Made by a program: the position numbers and the translations under genes
The notes under the pieces: generated by a model
Told to the model about the DNA's origin: nothing
Database searches by the model: none
Seen by the model: only the letters and a program-made list of their open reading frames with translations
NCBI RefSeq assembly: GCF_000260985.4
Contig: NC_017857.3
Span: 620,001 to 684,000 of the forward strand
DNA from: Methylophaga nitratireducenticrescens
Lineage (GTDB): Bacteria > Pseudomonadota > Gammaproteobacteria > Nitrosococcales > Methylophagaceae
Length of the DNA: 64,000 nt
Direction: 5' to 3'
In this document: piece after piece, positions 57,363 to 64,000 of the stretch
Position numbering within the stretch: the stretch's first letter is position 1
Layout of the letters: each line of letters starts with the position of its first letter

Positions 57363-58118
57363 TTAACCAGTATAAATATCGTAACGGGTATTTTTGCTTT
57401 CAATGCTGACGTGTGGTTTTTGATCGGCAAAAAATTCAGCACCTTTTGGTCGTTTAACGGTTACCCGTTTTAACGCAACTTTACGTGCAATATTGACTAA
57501 TTCGGCACTATTACTATCGGGTCCGACCAGCTGATGTAAAAGCTGCATTTCCTTTTTGACCAGAGCTGATTTTTCTCGTGCTGGATACATCGGATCCAGA
57601 TAAACCACATCCGGTCTTTCTGCTTCGCTAAGGCTGGCTAAATACTTGGTAGCATCGCCCTGGTGTAACTGCATGCGCGAGATAATTTGTGCCGTCTCTG
57701 CATCAGTTTGTGCTCGTTGCATCGCATCGGCCAATAGAGCTGCTACAAGTGGTTGCTGTTCAATCATTGTCACCTGACAACCGAGACTGGCAAATACAAA
57801 AGCATCTCTGCCAAAACCGGCAGTGGCATCAATGATAGTTGGATTAGCACCTTTTTTAAGGCCTACAGCTTTCGCCAGTGGCTGACCCCGTCCCCCACCA
57901 AATTGACGTCGGTGCTGATTTTTACCGCTAACAAAATCGATAAAAACCGGCCCCCCCAGCTCGGGATAACGAATTTCCAGCCGGGTAGGGGTTAAAATCA
58001 GCTGGGCTTGTTCTGCATCAGGCAACTTCAATTCAAGATTAAGCTGCTCGGCCAGTAATACTGCCCTATCGCTCAAAGTGGCATCGGTTACAGCCAGAGA
58101 AGTTATCTGAATTGTCAC
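57363..58118 (-). CDS. rsmJ: 16S rRNA guanine-N2 methyltransferase RsmJ
   Basis: 251 residues, SAM-dependent: GRGQPLAKAVGLKKG, IIDATAGFGRDAFVFASLG (SAM site), and YLDPMYPAREKSALVKKEM with the catalytic-type DPMYP. It methylates G1516 in 16S rRNA. The start is GTG at 58118. It is 6 bases after the beta-propeller gene. Confidence 0.93.
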   Translation of the reverse strand: MTIQITSLAVTDATLSDRAVLLAEQLNLELKLPDAEQAQLILTPTRLEIRYPELGGPVFIDFVSGKNQHRRQFGGGRGQPLAKAVGLKKGANPTIIDATAGFGRDAFVFASLGCQVTMIEQQPLVAALLADAMQRAQTDAETAQIISRMQLHQGDATKYLASLSEAERPDVVYLDPMYPAREKSALVKKEMQLLHQLVGPDSNSAELVNIARKVALKRVTVKRPKGAEFFADQKPHVSIESKNTRYDIYTG

Positions 58119-58124
58119 AGCAGA

Positions 58125-59117
58125 TTATTGACTGATAATAAAATCACCAAAAGCACGGCTGCCTTTTCCGGTTTTAACATCAGTAATACGTTTGCCTGTA
58201 GTCGTATCAATGATGGATACACTGTCACTACCCCAGTTGGAAACGTAGAGATGTTTACCATTGGCTGTTATATCAATACCTTCCGGACTGTCTTCTACCT
58301 CAATTGTATTAATGTTCTTCTGTGAAGCAATGTCTATCACCGATACGCTGTTTTCATCCTGATTGGTCACATAAAGAAACTTGCCATCAGGGCTAGCCAC
58401 CGCACAGTAGGGCCATTCACCAACCGCAATGGTGGCCGCTACAGTCAAGTTATCAGTATCAATCATCGTTACACTGTTATCCTGAACATTCACGCTGAAA
58501 AGCCGTTGACCATCCGCCGTTAATGCAAGGCCAAACGGTGATTTGCCAACCTTTACGGTTTCCAGCACCTGTTCAGTAATAGTGTCAATGATGCTGACAG
58601 TGTTGTCATCACGGTTAGCAACATATAATCGGTTACGTGATTCATCGAGGATAATACCTGCAGGTGATTTCCCTACATCGATACGGTGACGGATTTGTTG
58701 TTCATCAACTTCGACAATACTGATTTTATGTTCATACCAGTCAGCTACATAAGCAATGCTGCCATCATGGTTAGTGGCGATACCTACCGGTCCCTGACCG
58801 ACTGTAATCTGGCTGATTTCAGTTAATTTACGCGCATCAATCACGGAAATATTCTGACTGTCTGGATTGGTCACCATCAGCCGTTGTCCATTCTGACTTA
58901 ATGCCACGCCTGCCGGGGCTTTGCCTGCCGTGATCGTTTTAATAGCTTCCTGTTTATTGATATCAATTACCGTAATGTCATCACTGAGCTGATTAGTGAT
59001 AAAGGCATAGTTAGCTGATTCCGCACAGGCGCTTAGGCTGGTCGTTACAAATATAAAAAAAGCGACCCGATTAAGGGCCGCTTTCAGAAAAGCATTTTGG
59101 TCTTTTGAAAAAAGCAT
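58125..59117 (-). CDS. YVTN beta-propeller lipoprotein
   Basis: 330 residues. Lipoprotein-like signal (TTSLSAC, Cys31), then seven or so repeats of about 42 residues of the type VSVIDT..V..I.VG..P.GIA....G..LYVTN. The blade motifs make a periplasmic or surface beta-propeller. Such proteins are frequent companions of PQQ methanol dehydrogenase genes, but no catalytic residues are seen. Its start overlaps the SRPBCC stop by 1 base (TAATG), so the pair is coupled. Confidence 0.85.
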   Translation of the reverse strand: MLFSKDQNAFLKAALNRVAFFIFVTTSLSACAESANYAFITNQLSDDITVIDINKQEAIKTITAGKAPAGVALSQNGQRLMVTNPDSQNISVIDARKLTEISQITVGQGPVGIATNHDGSIAYVADWYEHKISIVEVDEQQIRHRIDVGKSPAGIILDESRNRLYVANRDDNTVSIIDTITEQVLETVKVGKSPFGLALTADGQRLFSVNVQDNSVTMIDTDNLTVAATIAVGEWPYCAVASPDGKFLYVTNQDENSVSVIDIASQKNINTIEVEDSPEGIDITANGKHLYVSNWGSDSVSIIDTTTGKRITDVKTGKGSRAFGDFIISQ

Positions 59118-59680
59118 TATTTTTCCATAATGTTTTTCAGGTTTTCCAAACCGCTTTTATATACAGCCGTTACAGCTTCAACTGCTTCAGCATCAGACTG
59201 ACCTTCTGGCACTGGGGGGTTACCCATGAAAGAACGATAAAACTTTCCACGCCATCTGACTTCTGTACCACCATCAACTTCTTTTACAAACATCCATGAT
59301 TTGTAGGTAGAAACGGGCAGTGTGTAGTAAGGCGTATCTTTACTATTAAACGTAATGGTTTTAACAACGCTCATGTCGGTGATTTTGTAAATCAAGGACA
59401 TTTTTTCGTCGTTAATTTTATCCAGCTCTTCGGTAATAGTCGGGTTACCTTCACTTTTCAATGTTAAAACGCGAACCTTATCGCTCTTCATCTCAACACT
59501 TTCAACTGCTGGGTGCCATTTATCAATGGCGCTAAAATCCTTGAGCATGGTCCAGACTTTCTCAGGTGAAGCATTAATCACTATTTTCTCATCAACTTCC
59601 TGACGAGTAGGGCCGTGCGCTGTGGCTACCAAAGGTAAGGCGATAACTGCGGCTGCAACGATTTGCAAAAATTTCTTCAT
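59117..59680 (-). CDS. MxaD-like SRPBCC periplasmic protein
   Basis: 187 residues. Signal peptide LPLVATAHG; then the START/SRPBCC fold (INASPEKVWTMLKDFSAIDKWHP, EVRWRGKFYR). MxaD is a member of this superfamily that helps methanol dehydrogenase pass electrons to cytochrome cL. Here it is paired with a beta-propeller gene rather than an mxa cluster, so the MxaD-like role is inference. I start at ATG 59680 (MKKFLQIVAAAV) with GGAG 9 bases upstream; a longer frame is poorly supported. Confidence 0.75.
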   Translation of the reverse strand: MKKFLQIVAAAVIALPLVATAHGPTRQEVDEKIVINASPEKVWTMLKDFSAIDKWHPAVESVEMKSDKVRVLTLKSEGNPTITEELDKINDEKMSLIYKITDMSVVKTITFNSKDTPYYTLPVSTYKSWMFVKEVDGGTEVRWRGKFYRSFMGNPPVPEGQSDAEAVEAVTAVYKSGLENLKNIMEK

Positions 59681-59882
59681 TCTTAAATTTCTCCGTTTGA
59701 TCGGTGGTTTACCAAAACATCTGCAGGAACTTTGAGTCAATACCCATGGAGCTAGTTCCTCAAACTTAACATGGCGACAACACTTTAGCCGATACAGAAT
59801 GGTTTTTCCACACAGCGATTTGACTTAACTACAGCGATTCAAGAAAATTACTGATCTTTATATCTAATATCGGCAGTAATAA

Positions 59883-60689
59883 ATGGCGCCACTGATCAAA
59901 ATCAGGGATTTGTATTTTAACCGTGGAGACAAAGTTATCTTCAGCGGTGTGGATATTGATATCTACCAAGGTAAGGTAACCGCTATCATGGGGCCGAGTG
60001 GTACGGGTAAAACCACGCTGTTGAAACTGATTGGCGGTCAGCTTAAACCGGATCGCGGCACTGTTGAAGTTGACGGTCAAAATGTCCACAAGCTTTCTCA
60101 CTCCAAGCTCTACGAATTGCGCAAGCGAATGGGAATGTTGTTTCAAAGTGGTGCATTGCTGACCGATCTCAATGTTTTTGAAAATGTTGCTTTTCCATTG
60201 CGTGAACATTCCAGGTTACCCGAATCCATGATTCGTGATCTGGTGTTAATGAAACTCCAGGCCGTGGGCTTAAGAAATGCCCGGGAGATGATGCCGGCTG
60301 AGTTATCTGGTGGTATGGCACGCCGAGTTGCTTTGGCCCGAGCCGTCACACTGGACCCGATGATGATTATGTATGATGAGCCCTTTACCGGACAGGATCC
60401 CATTTCAATGGGAACGCTGGTGAACCTAATACGCCGTATCAACGATGCCATGGGGCTCACCAGTATTATCGTATCTCACGATGTCGCTGAAACCACCAAA
60501 ATTGCGGATGAAATTTATCTGTTATCCGGTGGAAAAGTCATTGAGAAAGGTAATCCAGAAACGCTGAAAACTTCTGGCTCGGAGTGGGTGAAGCAATTTT
60601 TACAGGGTTTGCCAGATGGACCGGTTCCGTTTCATTACCCGGGTAATGATTTTAAAAATGATCTGTTGAATTCAAAGGAAACACAATGA
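59883..60689 (+). CDS. mlaF: Phospholipid transport ATPase MlaF
   Basis: 268 residues, ABC ATPase: Walker [14 protein letters not shown], signature [14 protein letters not shown], Walker [14 protein letters not shown]-loop SHDVAE. It powers lipid transport between outer and inner membrane with MlaEDB. It overlaps mlaE by 4 bases (ATGA). It is first in a run mlaF-E-D-C-B-ibaG-murA. Confidence 0.95.
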   Translation: MAPLIKIRDLYFNRGDKVIFSGVDIDIYQGKVTAIMGPSGTGKTTLLKLIGGQLKPDRGTVEVDGQNVHKLSHSKLYELRKRMGMLFQSGALLTDLNVFENVAFPLREHSRLPESMIRDLVLMKLQAVGLRNAREMMPAELSGGMARRVALARAVTLDPMMIMYDEPFTGQDPISMGTLVNLIRRINDAMGLTSIIVSHDVAETTKIADEIYLLSGGKVIEKGNPETLKTSGSEWVKQFLQGLPDGPVPFHYPGNDFKNDLLNSKETQ

Positions 60690-61468
60690 TCGAGCTGCTG
60701 CGCAGCCTTGGTCGCTGGGGACAAAATACCTTTCAGCGACTTGGACGGGGCCATTTGTTCTTAGTGCAGATGCTGGCAGGGATTCCAAGCTCGGTATTCC
60801 GCTTTTCACTGGTTGTTCAGCAATTATTTTATGTGGGCGTTTTATCAATACTCATCATATTGATATCCGGCTTATTTGTCGGCATGGTTCTTGGGCTTCA
60901 GGGGTATAATACGCTGGTAGATTTTGGTGCTGAAGAATCCTTAGGTGTGCTGGTTTCATTGTCATTAGTCAGAGAACTTGGTCCGGTTGTCAGTGCATTA
61001 CTGTTTGCTGGTCGAGCTGGTTCAGCCCTGACGGCTGAAATCGGTTTAATGAAAAGTACAGAACAGTTATCAGGGATGGAAATGATGGCTGTCGATCCGA
61101 TGCGCCGTATCATTGCTCCAAGATTTTTAGCCGGTCTTATATCCATGCCATTACTGGCCGCTATCTTCAGTGCTGTAGGAATATTTGGTGCTTTTTTGGT
61201 TGGACATGGCCTGCTCGGTGTCGATGATGGTGCTTTCTGGTCGCAGATGCAGGCTAAAACTGACTGGTATGAAGATATCCTGAACGGGGTAATAAAAAGT
61301 ATTGTCTTTGGTTTTGTCGTGACATGGATTGCTCTGTTTGAAGGTTATGATGCTTCACCAACTTCGGAAGGTGTGGGGCGCGCCACAACGCGGACAGTTG
61401 TCCATTCCGCTTTCGCTATTCTCGGCCTGGACTTTGTTCTGACTGCGTTGATGTTTGGAGATGTTTAA
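60686..61468 (+). CDS. mlaE: Phospholipid transport permease MlaE
   Basis: 260 residues with five to six membrane segments and the MlaE family pattern [27 protein letters not shown]. It forms the inner-membrane channel with MlaF. It is directly before mlaD (no gap). Confidence 0.95.
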   Translation: MIELLRSLGRWGQNTFQRLGRGHLFLVQMLAGIPSSVFRFSLVVQQLFYVGVLSILIILISGLFVGMVLGLQGYNTLVDFGAEESLGVLVSLSLVRELGPVVSALLFAGRAGSALTAEIGLMKSTEQLSGMEMMAVDPMRRIIAPRFLAGLISMPLLAAIFSAVGIFGAFLVGHGLLGVDDGAFWSQMQAKTDWYEDILNGVIKSIVFGFVVTWIALFEGYDASPTSEGVGRATTRTVVHSAFAILGLDFVLTALMFGDV

Positions 61469-61933
61469 ATGAATTCGAAAAGAAGTACCGAAATTATGGT
61501 CGGTTTGTTTGTCGCCGCTGGCATGGCAGCCTTATTTGTGTTGGCTATGAAGGTCAGTAACCTTGGCGATATTACTGATGAAAAAGGCTATGAAGTCGTC
61601 GCCAATTTTCAGAATATTGGTGGTTTGAAGCCACGATCTCCAGTGACGATGGCTGGCGTAAGAGTTGGTCGTGTGACATCAATATCACTGGATCCTGACA
61701 CCTATGATGCAAAAGTCACCATTAATATCTATCCACAGTATGACAACATTCCGATAGATACCTCTGCCAGTGTCTTTACTGCAGGTCTGCTGGGAGAGCA
61801 ATACATCAGTCTATCGCCAGGTGCGGATGATTTTTTCCTGGAAGACGGTGATGTGATTGATTTGACTCAACCAGCGGTGGTATTGGAGCAGGTGATTGGT
61901 CAATTCTTGTACAGTACAGCGGAAGGTGAATAA
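61469..61933 (+). CDS. mlaD: Phospholipid-binding MCE protein MlaD
   Basis: 154 residues. One membrane anchor (about 9-28), then one MCE domain (YEVVANFQNIGGLKPRSPVTMAGVRVGRV). It forms a hexameric lipid-binding ring on MlaE. It is 1 base before mlaC. Confidence 0.95.
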   Translation: MNSKRSTEIMVGLFVAAGMAALFVLAMKVSNLGDITDEKGYEVVANFQNIGGLKPRSPVTMAGVRVGRVTSISLDPDTYDAKVTINIYPQYDNIPIDTSASVFTAGLLGEQYISLSPGADDFFLEDGDVIDLTQPAVVLEQVIGQFLYSTAEGE

Positions 61934-61934
61934 G

Positions 61935-62561
61935 ATGATTAAATTTAAACAGGTATCTCTCCAGTTAATGGCAGCATTTTTGCTGGGCATGCTGGCGTTC
62001 AGCGCATCTGCTCAGGCGATGCCGGAACCACAGGCTTTAGTGAAAGAAGCCTCAGACAACATGCTGAAAGCTTTGAAGGAGAATGAAGCTGAACTGGAAA
62101 CCAATCCGCAGAAAATCTATACACTGGTGCAGGATATTCTGTTTCCACATTTCGATTTCGAGCGTATGGCCAAACTGGCATTAGGTCTAAGCTGGCGCGA
62201 TGCATCTGCTGAACAACAGGCCAAATTTGTTGAGGAATTCCGTCTGCTGCTGGTCAGAACCTATGCCACGGCAATGCTGGAATATACCAACGAAGAAATC
62301 CGCTTTCTGCCTTTTCGTGATGATGTGGAAAAAGGCCGGGTAAGTGTGCCAATGGAAGTAGTTCAGCCAAATGGTCCTTCGGTTCCAATGGCATTGTCGC
62401 TTTATAAAGACAAGAACGATGAATGGAAAGTATACGATGTCAAAATCGAAGGCATCAGTCTGGTCACTAATTACCGCTCAACCTTTAACCGTGATATCCG
62501 AACTAGTGGCATGGATGCGTTGATTGAAAACCTTGCCAAACGCAATGATAAAGCCAGATGA
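61935..62561 (+). CDS. mlaC: Periplasmic lipid carrier MlaC
   Basis: 208 residues with a signal peptide (SASAQA), then the MlaC (Ttg2) core: PHFDFERMAKLALG, LSWRDASAEQQAKFVEEFRLLL, VKIEGISLVTNYRSTF. It moves phospholipids between the outer-membrane MlaA complex and MlaFEDB. I use ATG 61935 with GGTGAATAAG upstream. It overlaps mlaB by 4 bases. Confidence 0.94.
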   Translation: MIKFKQVSLQLMAAFLLGMLAFSASAQAMPEPQALVKEASDNMLKALKENEAELETNPQKIYTLVQDILFPHFDFERMAKLALGLSWRDASAEQQAKFVEEFRLLLVRTYATAMLEYTNEEIRFLPFRDDVEKGRVSVPMEVVQPNGPSVPMALSLYKDKNDEWKVYDVKIEGISLVTNYRSTFNRDIRTSGMDALIENLAKRNDKAR

Positions 62562-62854
62562 TGAAGCTGATTTTTGATGATGTCACCAAACGTATCCTGG
62601 TGTCCGGAGAGTTGACGTTTGATACGGCGGCCAGCGGTATCTATATGACGGATCAATTGTTTGTTGAAACGGATACGCTCGATGTTGATTTAACTGAAGT
62701 CAGTCGCAGTGATAGTGCCGGATTGGCTTTATTGATCGAATGGATGCGTCAGGCTGAAAAATTAAACAAGCCGATTCGTTATTTTAATATGCCGGCACAG
62801 ATGCTGGCGATGGCAGAAGCAAGCGGACTGGAAGAACTTCTTCCTCTGCAATAA
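62558..62854 (+). CDS. mlaB: STAS-domain protein MlaB
   Basis: 98 residues, one STAS domain with the SDSAGLALLIEW motif. It binds MlaF and stabilises the complex. ATG 62558 (overlap ATGA with mlaC) or ATG 62561 are equally plausible starts. Confidence 0.92.
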   Translation: MMKLIFDDVTKRILVSGELTFDTAASGIYMTDQLFVETDTLDVDLTEVSRSDSAGLALLIEWMRQAEKLNKPIRYFNMPAQMLAMAEASGLEELLPLQ

Positions 62855-62875
62855 CTATAATTTAAGTGGTGAAAC

Positions 62876-63100
62876 ATGAAAGCAGCAGATATCAAAGTAA
62901 TGATTGAAGCAGGCTTACCCGATGCTGATGTTGAAGTGTTTGGTGAAGATGGCCAGCATTTTGATGCTCGGGTTTTTAGTCCGTCATTCTCTGGAAAAAG
63001 CCTGATAGAACAACACCGTATAGTCAAAGCAACCTTGGGTGACAGCTTCAGTAGCGGTGCTGTACACGCATTGTCACTGAAAACGGGCGTCTCTCGCTAA
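62876..63100 (+). CDS. ibaG: BolA-like protein IbaG
   Basis: 74 residues, BolA family: VEVFGEDGQHFDARVFSPSF and SLIEQHRIVKATLG, with a conserved His for Fe-S/glutaredoxin binding. IbaG sits between the mla genes and murA in gammaproteobacteria, as here. It is likely in the same transcript. Confidence 0.93.
   Translation: MKAADIKVMIEAGLPDADVEVFGEDGQHFDARVFSPSFSGKSLIEQHRIVKATLGDSFSSGAVHALSLKTGVSR

Positions 63101-64000
<900 letters not shown>

Overview
The window looks like a chromosomal segment of a methylotrophic gammaproteobacterium, most like Methylophaga or a close relative. This rests on three things: a lanthanide-type PQQ methanol dehydrogenase (XoxF) with its XoxJ partner; tetrahydromethanopterin (H4MPT)-linked C1 genes (mtdA-like, mtdB, beta-RFAP synthase, an ATP-grasp enzyme); and typical gammaproteobacterial housekeeping blocks (petABC-sspAB, lptM-lysA-dapF-DUF484-xerC, pilBCD-coaE-zapD-yacG, mlaFEDCB-ibaG-murA). 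Base composition is moderate to low in G+C. The genus is inferred, not proven. No rRNA, tRNA or CRISPR array was seen.

Layout. 1-2.5 kb: the 3' part of a degenerate GGDEF/EAL protein facing htpX. 2.5-6.5 kb: a leftward H4MPT operon for formaldehyde oxidation. 6.5-9.6 kb: a small secreted Cys protein, a gene-poor stretch, and a leftward pair encoding a SoxYZ-like carrier and a zinc hydrolase of the type linked to quinoproteins. 9.6-18.4 kb: gltX, then xoxF, xoxJ, a DUF302 lipoprotein, an unknown exported protein, and a histidine kinase/NtrC-like regulator pair. 18.4-22.6 kb: sspB-sspA, the cytochrome bc1 operon and pseudoazurin, i.e. the respiratory side of methanol oxidation. A gene-free 1 kb follows. 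23.6-28.1 kb: fmdB-like, DUF502, aspS, nadA, a zinc-finger gene and mutT. 28.2-33.7 kb: the leftward yacG-zapD-coaE-pilD-pilC-pilB set. 33.9-37.7 kb: lptM-lysA-dapF-DUF484-xerC. 37.9-46.7 kb: accessory material comprising a Ca2+/cation antiporter, an IS110/IS1111-type element inside a dispersed repeat, a photolyase/cryptochrome repair operon and an IS982 element next to orn. 47.3-52.6 kb: an M48 protease, a small cytochrome c, a diguanylate cyclase, an LplT-like MFS protein, uspA and trxB. A 268-bp structured inverted-repeat element precedes ftsK-lolA-rarA. After rsmJ comes a leftward pair (MxaD-like SRPBCC protein plus YVTN beta-propeller), divergent from mlaFEDCB-ibaG and the truncated murA at the right edge.

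How it fits together. XoxF oxidises methanol in the periplasm. XoxJ, the SoxYZ-like carrier with its metallohydrolase, and the MxaD-like protein are likely accessories. The H4MPT enzymes oxidise the formaldehyde made. Pseudoazurin and cytochrome bc1 are plausible electron-transfer partners. The two-component pair beside xoxFJ is a candidate regulator.

The strongest new observation is in the IS110-family element. The 224 bp after its recombinase gene can fold, on the minus strand, into two loops. Their opposing sides match, respectively, the two sides of the actual insertion site and the two element ends, which is the expected layout of a bridge RNA. Other points of interest are a 268-bp MITE-like or structured-RNA element with relatives elsewhere in the window, an NtrC-like regulator with no GAFTGA loop, a perfect 34-bp palindrome before the bc1 operon, and an mtdA-like start where the only good ribosome-binding site is out of frame across a run of six A.
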